64,000 nucleotides of DNA from Auricularia sp. M13 (Eukaryota; Basidiomycota; Agaricomycetes; Auriculariales; Auriculariaceae). The DNA lies in assembly GCA_037042915.1 (NCBI GenBank), contig CM073193.1:6200001-6264000 (forward strand). The letters are read 5' to 3'. The notes beneath the pieces were generated by a model, which saw only the letters and a list, made by a program, of their open reading frames with translations, had not been told where the DNA came from and ran no database searches. Position numbers and translations under genes: made by a program. Positions 35,696 through 47,100 of this stretch are shown piece after piece. Numbering within the stretch: the first letter of the stretch is position 1; each line of letters begins with the position of its first letter.

Positions 35696-36455
35696 CCCCC
35701 GGCTTATCCCGATATAGGTCCGATCCTCCGCACATCGCGCCCTCGCAGAGGGCGCACCTCCGATCCTCCCTCCCCCAGATGGCCGGCGCGCAGCGCCGAG
35801 CTCAGATCTTCCCGCCCCCAAATCATCCTCCAGACGGCCATGGTCGCAGATGGCCTGGCATCCTTGGACCCGATGAGCCATGAGTAGCTGAACATTGGCC
35901 ATTCCCTTCACCATCAACTGCATTTGCTACAAATATCTTCTTCTAGCTGTCCTTACTTGCAGCTCTCTATGCACCTGAGGAACATACTGGCAGCAGCATA
36001 TTGACACTGGTTGCTACTGTATGTTGTCGCAATTTGACGTCCATGGCAACTCTCTAGCATCGGGATACACCCGATCTATGTCTTGTCATGCTTAGCTCAC
36101 CTTTCTGTGCCTCAATCTTCACAGCTTCGTAGCCTTTGTTTGCTTAAAGGCCCGATATCGCTGATAGCTCCGGGGAAGGATGCTCAAGTATCTGTGAATC
36201 AAGGCGGAATCAAGGACTTCAGCACTCAAATAAAGATGTTCAACAGTCCTATGCTAATATGACACCTGCCTAGGCCGATTTATGCTTTGGGATTTTTTTT
36301 TCCCGGCCCAGCCAGCGCAATTCTGAACCGTGGGAAAGCATTCGGCAATTTCCGATGTTGGATCTTCCGCCCCCCAAATTGGCCCTTGAGAGCGGTTTTC
36401 CGCCCCCCAAACGGGACCCCGGCCGGATCAAACCTCTCATAGGATAAGCCGGGGG
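35696..36455. mobile_element. Non-autonomous inverted-repeat element, 760 bp
   Basis: Starts with CCCCCGGCTTATCC and ends with its exact reverse complement GGATAAGCCGGGGG. Outside each end is the word GGCTGACAAGGC (35685-35696 and 36459-36470). On the right it is set off by a few bases, so whether it is a true target duplication or an outer part of the element is open. No coding frame of note lies inside, and the family is not identified. Confidence 0.55.
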
Positions 36456-36534
36456 CCTGGCTGACAAGGCCGATACAAGTTTATAATGCGGACAAGGCGG
36501 ATAAGAGCTGATCAGCTGCCCCGCCCAATATTAC

Positions 36535-36760
36535 GAAAACTCCCCCAGCTACCGCTCCTATGCGGCAGCTGGGTCTTACTTTCTGTATTTACAGTTGTAC
36601 ATTTACTACTTACTGGTATTACTAACTGGGGTACATTTTCTATACTTACTCCAGGTTGTGCATGACTTGTATACTTTTCGAACTTAGCCTGGATTTGAAC
36701 CAACGGCTTGCCTGCTGGCCACAAGCGCCCTCGCGCGAGCTACCAGCTAGGCTATTACGC
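36535..36760 (-). repeat. tRNA-headed SINE candidate
   Basis: On the minus strand, an A-box-like TAGCTGGTAGC (36739-36749) is followed 37 nt later by a perfect B box GGTTCAAATCC (36691-36701), the spacing of a tRNA promoter. The arms do not fold as an ordinary tRNA (the anticodon stem fails), so a tRNA-derived SINE is more likely than a tRNA gene. The downstream body runs toward lower coordinates; its end is not defined. From 36760 to 37346 I see only TATCAG/CTGATA-rich sequence and no gene. Confidence 0.5.
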
Positions 36761-37119
36761 CAATTGTCTGTACAGGTGGAGCAAAGTATACATGCCCGCT
36801 CCACCGCTCCACCGGACCTCCGCTCCATTGAACTGCGGCTCCCCTTCCTCCTGGAGGCCCCCCAAGCACCATCTCATGACTGGCCTGACCTCTCAGTAGC
36901 TTGGACTTGAGTGAACAGATGCTGGGGGTACTTGTTACTGGTGAGGGTTGATCACCTCTGATGAGGCCCTATCCCAGGCCGCAGAGCTCTGATCAGGCCT
37001 TGATCAGCGCCGGTCACTGCTTATCACTCCACAGTGACGAGTTATCAGTACTTACCAGGTCTTATAGGCGCTTAAGGCATCTCATAGGTGCGTATAGGCA
37101 TGTATCACGATACATAGAG

Positions 37120-38290
37120 CTCTGATAAGAGCATAATCGCTGATCACCGATTTGCGATTTTTGGGACACGTGGATGGAATCCCACTGGTCCCTAAGCTCG
37201 TAGAGATTGACGCGGACGACGCCCGTGCGCGTCGCCAGAGGTAGTTCGACTCCTGAGTCAAGCTTCTTGTGGTTGCCTGAGCCATAGCCCGTGGTGTTCC
37301 CCGTCATCAGCGACAACAGAGACGATGTCGCTGCTGACTATCTTCATACAGTGGGGAAACTTGAGAATGCCGGTCGATAAAATCGCATATACCACGGAAT
37401 CTACTGCATGGAGGACTATGGTGTATATATGAGACCTGTAGCTCTCGAGGAGCTCTATCAGGTGGTATATGATTACTGGCCAAAGGGTGCAATCCGGGGG
37501 TGAGAGAGAGGATCCGATGAAGAGGTCGAAAATCACATCGCCAGAAACGCGTCCTCCAGATTATTTGAGGTTGGCCTCTTATTCTATACGTAATTCTGAG
37601 GTGGGTTTACTATGAGTCAAAGTGGTTGGATATCCCATTCTGGAGCTAGTGCACCTGCAATTTCTGCTTGCTCAACCTCTCAAACAGCCAATGGCCTACC
37701 TAACTGCATTTCCCTGAACCAAGACATGCTCTAGAGTACACTATATGTAGTTTTAGGCTGTGAGAAGGAGTATCTGACCCTTGGTTGGCCATCAAGGTCA
37801 TTCAATTCCCGGATATAGAAATCATGGAATCCAGGTTAATTGAGGAATTGCTCCAGAATGGGATATCCAACCACCTTGACTCAAATAATAAAGCCACCTC
37901 AGAATTACGTATAGAATAAGAGGCCAACCTCAAATGATCTGGAGGACGCCTTTCTGGCGATGTGACTTTCGACCTCTTCATCGGATCCTCTCTCTCACCC
38001 CCAGATTGCACCCTTTGGCCAGTAATCATATACCACCTGATAGAGCTCCTTGAGAGCTACAAGTCTCATATATACACCATAGTTCTCCATGCAGTAGATT
38101 CCGTGGTATATGCGATTTTATCAACCGGCATTCTCAAGTTTCCCCACTGTAGCATCGCTGTTGGGAGCCTCGTCGGTTAGCGCATCATAGTCATCGGAGT
38201 CGAATGCTAGCTGGCTTCTAGTTCAGCACGTAGCAATTGGTCGCTGGTCTCTCGTGCGCGTTGTGATCGGAGGAGCGTCTGAGCGCATTT
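37120..38290 (-). pseudogene. Unrecognised coding-like relic, interrupted by a small transposon
   Basis: Minus-strand protein-like stretches lie on both sides of the element at 37349-38149. Upstream are SQRARETSDQLLRAELEAS and FDSDDYDALTDEAPNSDA. Downstream are MKIVSSDIVSVVADDGEHHG and, in another frame, GNHKKLDSGVELPLATRTG and VRVNLYELRDQWDSIHVSQK. At least two frame changes are needed even without the insertion. I do not recognise the family. It could be an old transposase gene or a decayed host gene; only fragments support it. Confidence 0.3.
37349..38149. mobile_element. Tc1/mariner-type MITE, 801 bp, long inverted arms, TA duplication
   Basis: Begins TA-CAGTGGGGAAACTTGAGAA and ends with the mirror image CCCCACTG-TA. 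The two arms, about 300 nt each, are nearly identical in inverse orientation and surround a spacer of roughly 200 nt. TA at both borders fits the Tc1/mariner/pogo target rule. Each arm holds an open frame containing FIGSSLSPPDCTLWPVIIYH, but this is a by-product of the duplication, not a known protein. Arm similarity is high, so the element is probably not ancient. Confidence 0.75.
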
Positions 38291-38977
38291 GGATCCTCGT
38301 GGTCGTGGAGGTTAACACGGTGGATTATATGCTCATGTTGTCACCAGTCACTAAGTAGTGCCCACGAGGTGCGGGAACTTGACGTTCACACCCGCCGCCG
38401 TGCTCCGCGCGTCGCCAGCGTGACATAGGACCTCTGTTCGTGGCTGCCGACTGACTTCGCCGTGGCAAAGATTCCGGAAAAGCCGTTAGGATGCCATGGC
38501 TGTGCGAGCGATATGCCTGGCAGACTGGCAGTGAGTCTACAATGATGATGGGGCAGAGGAAAAGAAAGCTCGGTACCAACTCAGCACCCAAGCTCTGACC
38601 AATGGTTTCGAAGCTCCGGAAACTGAAGGAAAGACTTGAGTTTATATTGAGGTGTTAACAAGAGATATTAGCTACAGTGGATTCAGAGACACAAAGGACA
38701 GAAGGGGAGCACAGCGATGTGCAATTACTAACGGGCACTAAAAGGAACGAAAGGTATTCATCATGTGGGCAGACGAGTTTGGATTTCGAAGGACGATCGA
38801 CACAGTGACGGAGACGGAAAGTCGTGAGGGCGAGGCAGAACGAATAGGAGCAGGCAGATAGAGAGACCGAGACCAAGACGAGAAGACAGACGAGACAGAT
38901 ATGCAGTATAAGTCAATAGTGTGCAAGATGCGAGCCGAGATGTAGTCGAATACAGAGCCGGTGGATGAAGACGAAAT
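38291..38977. other. Intergenic, nothing recognised
   Basis: Includes the 3' flank of the minus-strand gene at 38978-40419. No repeat or RNA gene was seen. Confidence 0.4.
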
Positions 38978-40419
38978 TTAGGAGGAAGATGGACGCGTGA
39001 AGAGCTCGACGGGGATGCCTTTCCGCCGCAAGCCCTCGCGCGATCGCCCGCTGGTCCGCGAGTTGGCGCTGGAGCTACTCTTGCTCTGCCTGCTGCTGCT
39101 GGCATTGCTGTGTCCGCTGGCGCTGCTGGCGTGCGTGCTGGTGGAGAAGCGCGAGCGGAGACGCACCGGCACCGACTCGATGGGGACGGCAAAGTAGTCG
39201 TCCAGCAGGCTAGACGGGAATCCGGTCGAGGTCGACGCGAAGGACGATGCGAGCGAGGCACGGCGGTGCGAGTCGGAAGGCCGGACGTCAACGGGAATGT
39301 CGGTGGGCACCGGCGAGCGGGGAGGTGTGGGGCGCGCGCGGGGCACGTTCAGGTTGAGCATCGCGTTCTTCGGAGGCCTTGACGGACGGAGCGGCGACAA
39401 GGGAGTTGCAGAGGTCGATGCAACTGGAGGCGCCGGCGGCGGGCGGTTTGGGATCAGGTGTGCGTACGAACCACGCCTGCGCGAGGGCGTGGGCGAGGTG
39501 GGCGAGGTCGGGCCGGCGTGCAGCGGGGCAACAGGGCCGGCTGGCGCGACTTGGTCCTCCTCCTCAGCATTAAGAGGATTGTCCAGAGAGGACGTCAGCA
39601 GGGAGAAGATTTCGTTGATGCGGCGCTCCCAGAGGTCGTCGCGCTCGGCGTCGGGTCGTTCTCCACCACGCCGTCCGAATGACGGATCTTCGGGCGCGGC
39701 GGGAGCGGCTTCTCGCGACGCGGGTCGAGGGGCCGTGCGGGCACACCCTCGTCGTCGGAGTGCGACGGCGTCCGCGGCGAGGCGGAGGAGGTGGAAGATG
39801 AAGTGGAGGCTACTGAAGGCGTTGGAGATTGCGCGCTGCGCTCATGACTAAGTGCGTCTGGCGTCGTGGGCGTGCGTGGGCATGCCGGAGAAGAGGGAAT
39901 GGGCGACGAAAGGCCGGCCTCTTGCGGCGGGTGCGGGAAAGTGAATACGAGCTCCTGCTCGAGGTCGTCGTCGGTCGAGTCGTCATGGAAAACAGCAGGC
40001 GAGATAATAAGGTCCGACACCACGTTCAGGCGCGAGGTAGAGATGAAGCCCAGCGGGCGAGGGCGGTGCTTGCGCGCCTTCTTGATGCTCGGGGACAAGG
40101 GCGAGTCCTCGTCGGTACTCCAGGCGCTGCTCGTAGGCTCATCCTCTTCCGAAACGAGGGGAAGGACTTCGAGCTGCTTTGCGCGCGAGGAGCTGGTCGA
40201 TATTTTGCGTGAGACGCGTTGCCGGCGCATGAGGGCTGGCCGCTTTGGCGCAGGTGCTTCGGCCGGCAGTGGTGAGGATGCGGGTTGGGACATGGGTTCG
40301 TATTCGGTGCTGGAGAAATCCTCCAGGTCCGGCAGGAACGACACGTATTCGTTAGGTCCTTCTGAGAGCAAGTCAGCACGAGCAATGAGTGCACGAGGTT
40401 GGAGGAGCACACCGGTCAT
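38978..40419 (-). CDS. Disordered Ser/Pro-rich protein with an apparent frameshift
   Basis: Two overlapping frames together read as one protein of about 480 residues. The first (40419 to about 39650) has PNEYVSFLPDLEDFS, a basic/Ser patch, acidic DDDLEQELVF and a Pro-rich EKPLPPRPKIRHSDG. The second continues as ERDDLWERRINEIFSLLTSS, then TPSRRRGSYAHLIP and RRKGIPVELFTRPSSS. The change of frame falls near 39648. No GT-AG intron fits there, so a one-base deletion, real or a sequencing slip, is the simplest cause. DDLWERRINEIFSLL looks like the only folded, helical part. It resembles fungal Ser/Pro-rich regulatory proteins, but no family is recognised. A divergent promoter is shared with the PEBP gene. 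Confidence 0.6.
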
Positions 40420-41957
<1,538 letters not shown>

Positions 41958-42357
41958 GCAGCCATCGTGGTCGAATGAAGCTTTGCTGTACTTGTACGAC
42001 ATTACCTCCTTCAATACGCGCAAAGGGATACAGAATGGACGATACACATTCCTAAGCATTTTTCTGAGCCGTTCAATAATAGCAAAGTTCAAGAGTCTCC
42101 AGTCCCGAGTCCAAGAAGGAACGGAATGGGCTCATATAGAAGTTTCGGGCCCGTGCGAGCTTCCGAGTCTGAAGCGGCAGCGTTCCCACATGCATCTCTC
42201 AACCTCTTCGACAAAGAAGGCGCTATCATGCAACCGAATTGGCTCGGCACCTCGTGTCCAAAATCGTCTCACCGAAAAAATCAGCTGACATGGCTGCAGG
42301 TCTGCCCATGGCGGCCTACTTAACTAATACCTCAGCCTACTCGCACATTCCATAATC
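41958..42357. other. Intergenic, nothing recognised
   Basis: Lies between two plus-strand genes. It holds the PEBP 3' flank and the promoter of the GFA-like gene. No repeat was seen. Confidence 0.4.
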
Positions 42358-42940
42358 ATGGCCCAGTTCATCCCCATCCCTCCCTCTAACTTCAAGCCAG
42401 AAACCCGCACGGGAGGTTGCCTGTGCGGAGCCATGCGCTTCGAGTACAACGGCGTACCACTCGAACAGGTGCACGTCCTCTCATGCGACTGCAACTTGTG
42501 CACAGTCCAGGGTATACTAGCCTAGTGAGCTTGGTATGCCAGGCCGATTTATTGCTGAGAAAACCGTATTCGCGCTTCGTCGCAGTTACACGAAACCCGG
42601 CTGCGTGAAGCTGACCAAGGGCTCGTGGGGCACGCTCCGGTCCTACACATACTACCACGACTACTACGAGCACGACATCGTTTACCACTTCTGTGAAACG
42701 TACGTGTGCGATGGGGAGAGGCGAGTTAGGCGCTCAGACCACTGGGAACTTAGATGTGGTTCGTTTGTCGGCAGCGAGTACCCCGACTTCACCATGATCA
42801 ATGCGCGTCTTTTCGACGATGTTGATGTGAGCAGGTTGACGCTCAGAATGTTCAAGGCCAAGGGGAGGACGGCGAGGATGGACGCGGAGGAGGCGAAAGC
42901 CAAAGAAACCGGTGCTGGTTCGGGCACTGTTCGAGAATAA
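42358..42940 (+). CDS. GFA/CENP-V-like zinc-binding protein
   Basis: Three exons (42358-42511, 42543-42699, 42754-42940) give 165 residues. The cysteine pattern is that of the glutathione-dependent formaldehyde-activating (GFA) fold. CLCGAMRFEYNG near residue 21 is the structural zinc pair, CDCNLCTVQG near residue 43 the second cluster and HFCETCGSF after the second intron the third. The fold is used by S-hydroxymethyl-glutathione synthases and by CENP-V; the substrate is unknown. The first intron is only 31 nt, short even for a basidiomycete. The segment after it (RFIAEKTVFALRRSY) is less typical, so that junction needs transcript support. Confidence 0.72.
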
Positions 42941-43404
42941 ATATTAGACTATCTCCTGACATTTGGAATTGGGAGCTGACGTATTGCGCGAAATCTACGG
43001 TGTAAGTTGTTGCGGTGGACCTCGCCCGGACACATTATGCGCTCCCGCGGCGAGCGACAGCCATCAGATAGAACATTATGTTCCTCTTTCAGATCGATCG
43101 TATTGATAAGCTACACAGGTGCCTCTGAGCTCGAGGGCGCTGGGGTGATGCATATGGGGAGGAGAACGCGAACCGGTCGCCGCTTTAAATTTGACACCGG
43201 CCGTTACCAGATTACATCGCTCATGACGGCTACAACTTCTCTGCCTGAAGATCTGAAGGCCGCAATCTTCACAACTTTTGAATCAATCTACTCCGCATCA
43301 CACGATGGGTACAGCAAACTTTCTTCTTCAACTATCAGCCTGCCGGTGCTGAGTATACTTTCAGCAGGCATGTTGATGGCCACCGTATTGCTTGCCTCGC
43401 TACA
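42941..43404. other. Intergenic, nothing recognised
   Basis: Promoter side of the interrupted F-box gene. Short frames only. Confidence 0.4.
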
Positions 43405-43823
43405 ATGGAGGCATTCCGGTCTAGTCTGCTTGATTACGTCGCTTCCATTCATAGCCAACTGCGCCTTAGGTTGAGCGCCGCCTCGCGTATCAACCAGCTC
43501 CCTATCGACGTCTTGATTCGCATTTTTTCGGCAATGCCGTTCAAGGATCTTGTCACTGCCACTCATGTCTGCCACCACTGGCGGAAGACTGGCCTGGAAA
43601 CCGCGGCGCTATGGTCCAGCCTGGAGCTGGACGGTTCCGCCTCAATTGACGCTCCCATGCTGCTTGCGCGTTCTAAGGCGGCGCCACTCGATGTGTGGAT
43701 GTCGCCCGGATGGCGGAGTAAGATGTGCGGAAAGGAGCTCATCGCTGTCCTTGTTCCCCATTTGCAACGTCTACGCTCGTTGGACATTCGGCCCAGTGTG
43801 CAAAACACCACCTCACCATGGAA
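43405..43823 (+). pseudogene. F-box gene, 5' part (interrupted by a chromovirus)
   Basis: Encodes the first 139 residues of an F-box protein. An N-terminal helix (IHSQLRLRLSAASRINQLP) is followed by the F-box (LPIDVLIRIFSAMPFKDL, THVCHHWRKTGLETAALW) and the linker RSKAAPLDVWM. The reading stops being host sequence at the left LTR. The 5-bp TGGAA before the LTR is repeated after the right LTR, and the second half at 53168-54364 continues in the same phase. Without the insertion the protein would have about 536 residues, like its paralogues at 12257 and 32625. This allele should be inactive. Confidence 0.85.
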
Positions 43824-44028
43824 TGTGGCGGAGCACGCAACCTGTGCGGCCACGAGAGTATTTGCTTCCGTTCACCTAGTTCCGTAGTATTTAACCCCCG
43901 AGTTCCGTGTTGTCCCTTAGCTAGTCTTTTCCCTTTTCCCCCCGGAATACGAGGTCTTACGCACGTTCTGCCGTCTCGACTGCGCAAGCCTCAAGACCTT
44001 CGTGTAGCGCTGAGTATCTCACGCTACA
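43824..44028 (+). repeat. Left LTR, 205 bp
   Basis: Begins TGTGGCGGAGCACGC and ends CTCACGCTACA. The copy at 52963-53167 looks identical by eye. It contains TATTTAA, a possible TATA-like element. Confidence 0.93.
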
Positions 44029-44113
44029 TATTTTTGAACGCGTAAAAAATTGACCTCAACGCCGAGCAGGTTGCTGGCCTGATCACCCAACACACCCGCC
44101 GGTTAGAGACGAC

Positions 44114-47100
44114 ATGGCCGATGTTTACAAGGCCGTTATCGATACCCGAAATATCATTGCCGGGTCAGATGCAGTCTCCGGCATAGCGACACGTCGCCGT
44201 GCTCGCTCGCTCGGAGAACTGCCCGACACTGCGGCAGCGTCGTCAACGTTCCTACGTGAGCTATCGACGCTCACATCGCTATCGAACCAGACGACACACC
44301 GCGTGACGGACGCATCGCGCGCCGCGTCAGCGCAGTCGGCGGTGGAGTCGCAAGGCTCCTCGCCATCGGCGAGACTTGTTCTTGCCTCAGAGGACTCTGC
44401 AGTGCCGCGTGCAACAGCGAGTCCGGGCTATTTGCCCAAAGCTACCGCGAGTGGTTCAGAACCGTCTCGGGCAGGTACGCTGAGCCCGTCTCGCGGCGGG
44501 CAAAGCTCTGTAGTGAGCTTTCCAGACACCCTCGATGATGAGGGGTTTGTCGTTCCCAAGAAAACCGCGAAAACTCGCAGTCGTAATAGTTCTCTGTCCA
44601 GTATCCTGTCAGGGAATGGAACAGTATTCAATAAATTGTTCTATGACCCAGAGGATGAGAACGACACCAAGGAGGGCAATGAGCACACTGTCTCCTTGGC
44701 AGAGACTGCGGTCAAATCTGAGGCTGTGAAAACAGTCAGCTGGTCTGATCTGGATGACGAAGACCCACTGGGTCCGATCCCTGCGGAATGGGTAATCACG
44801 GACGGAACTCAAGATCCGTATGTGGGAATAGCATCTTGGGAACCGCAGCGGACGTCTACCCCAGTTCCTCAGGAACCGGTAAATGTCTTTGATGAGTTGA
44901 TTGCGATAGCAATGGCGTCAATGACGCCTCAGCAACGCAAGAAATGGCGCCGCAGACAAGCACGCATGGCAAGCGCAGATGACGCAGATGGAGATTACTC
45001 GTACGAGAGTGCGAGTTCATACCATAAGTCTGACCAAGTCCGCGAAGATTCAAAGCCCGTAATGATGCTGGCAGGAGCCAAGATCGTTACCGAAAATGAC
45101 GGAGAGCCAAGACTCACTGCGGAACAGAAGGGCAAAGGTCGAGCTACGGAGCCGCAGGCTGGACCGTCAAGACGTAGTCAATACAGGACTACAATGGAAG
45201 AGGTAACGGACGAGGAGGATACTCGTCCAGCGCAAGTACGATTTGATGAGCGCTTGGCTCGTCAGATGCAAGCTGAAGAAGATGAGCGTGCAGCTGCGGC
45301 GGTAGCGGCTGCAGAAGAAAGTGAGAATCGCTCAATCCATGTGAGCTACAGAGGTAGCGATGGGAAGGAATATACTGTCGAATTGCCAGCGGAACAGCTA
45401 GAGGATGTCCTGAAGTTTAGGAACCCGACTAGCATCCGTGTTGAGCCGAAGCCTGTGCGAGCACCGGAGCGCAAATCCCGAAAACAGACCGTTGAACCCG
45501 CTCAGATTACCAAGCCTATTGTGAAGCTTGGTGCGGGTACCCACGCGAGTGGAGGTATCGTAAATATGATGGTGCCCGAGAAGCAAATGCCGCTGAACAG
45601 TGTACTGTCTCGGGCATATGACCGTGTGAAATCGAGATCGGTCACTCCGGCAACCAGCGGAGGACCGCCTTCCGATTCTTCGAGGTCATCGAGCAGCTCG
45701 TCATCTGATTCAGAATCGAGTGAGCCGTCGTCGGTCAGCTCGAATGATTCAGAACGCACGCGCAAGCGGAAAAAGGCGCGCCGCAAAGCTTGGAAGGCTA
45801 AGCAGCGGCGCCGTCGGATGGAGCTGGCAGCTACCAAACCAGAAGCACCTGATCAGTATGATGGATCAGCGAACTGGGATACGTTCAATGAGTTTATGAT
45901 ACTCACGAAGAAGTACTTCAAGGACGCATACGTGCGACCGAAACGTCAGGTTGGAAAAATGCAAACGATGCTGAGTGGGAAGGCCAAGCGATACTACATG
46001 AGTCAGGTAGCTGGCGACGAAGGAAAATGGGATTTAGACAGCTTCTTCATAAGCTTGTACAATTTCTGTTTTCCTGCGGACTTCCGGTCGAAGCAACGTG
46101 AGCGTTTCGATAATTACAGACAGCTCAACTTGTCAGTGATTGAGTACGAGGCCAAGCTGCGGTCCATAGCCAACAGTGTCGGTGACATTACGCCTGCACA
46201 ATTCGGCACGAGATTTGTGTCTGGCCTGCGTCCGGAAATCAAAGACCGAGTCCGACTTGACGGTTTGAGCGGGGAGACTCATGACGTGAAAGTCATATCG
46301 GATTATGCACAGCGGATAGAAGCCACGCTTCAGGCCGCAGAATCAGAGTCCCGGAAAGTCGGATCCAGCAGCAGTCGCTCATTTACCTACGGGCGAAGCA
46401 ACGATCTGCGGACTCGACGGAACGGAGAGTCCGAGAAACGCCCACAGAGCGATGTGAAGCGCACCTTTTCACAGGGCGATGGTAGGCGTAGCTTTCCGAA
46501 CACATCTCAGCAGAGAAACGTCCAGAGTAAGCCGGCTCACCAGAAACCGCAGAGCGCAAGGTCGAAGTTGACAAAGGAGGAACGCGAGCAGCATCGCGCT
46601 GAGGGCCTCTGCTTCAGATGTCACAAAGGAGGGCATACTGAGAAGGACTGCAAAGAGTATAACTCAGTAAAAAGACCACCCGGAAAGGCGTTTAGAGCAG
46701 CTCGCATTGATCTGGGTGAGGCACAAGTTCGTCATCAGATTAACCGAGCGGCCGAAATGGGCTTACTTGCGGTGAGATACTCGGAGCCATGTGCTGATAT
46801 CGAGTTCATGGACTTGAGAGACAGTGTGTTAGCTCAGTGGCTCGACGAAGAGCTGAAGCGCGGTGCTCCGTTCCCAGGAGATAATTATGGCGTATGGCCA
46901 GAGAAACCGCGGTTCTCTCTCAGGCGCTGGATCATCGATTCTACTGTGTATGCAATTACCGATGCGCTAAACGAGCGGGAATACCTGATCGACGCTAGAA
47001 CGCTGTTTGACGAGAGTGTCAATTTGGTTGACTGGTTGACACAGCGGAAGCTGGAAGAAAGATCAGACGCTGAGACGGAGGGCGCGCGGATTGATTGGAA

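Noticed and set aside
36690-36755. A functional tRNA gene
   Set aside because: A and B boxes are present, but the anticodon arm and acceptor stem do not form a proper cloverleaf.
37258-37536. Protein gene containing FIGSSLSPPDCTLWPV
   Set aside because: The same frame occurs mirrored at 37962-38180. Both are the inverted arms of a MITE, not a conserved protein pair.
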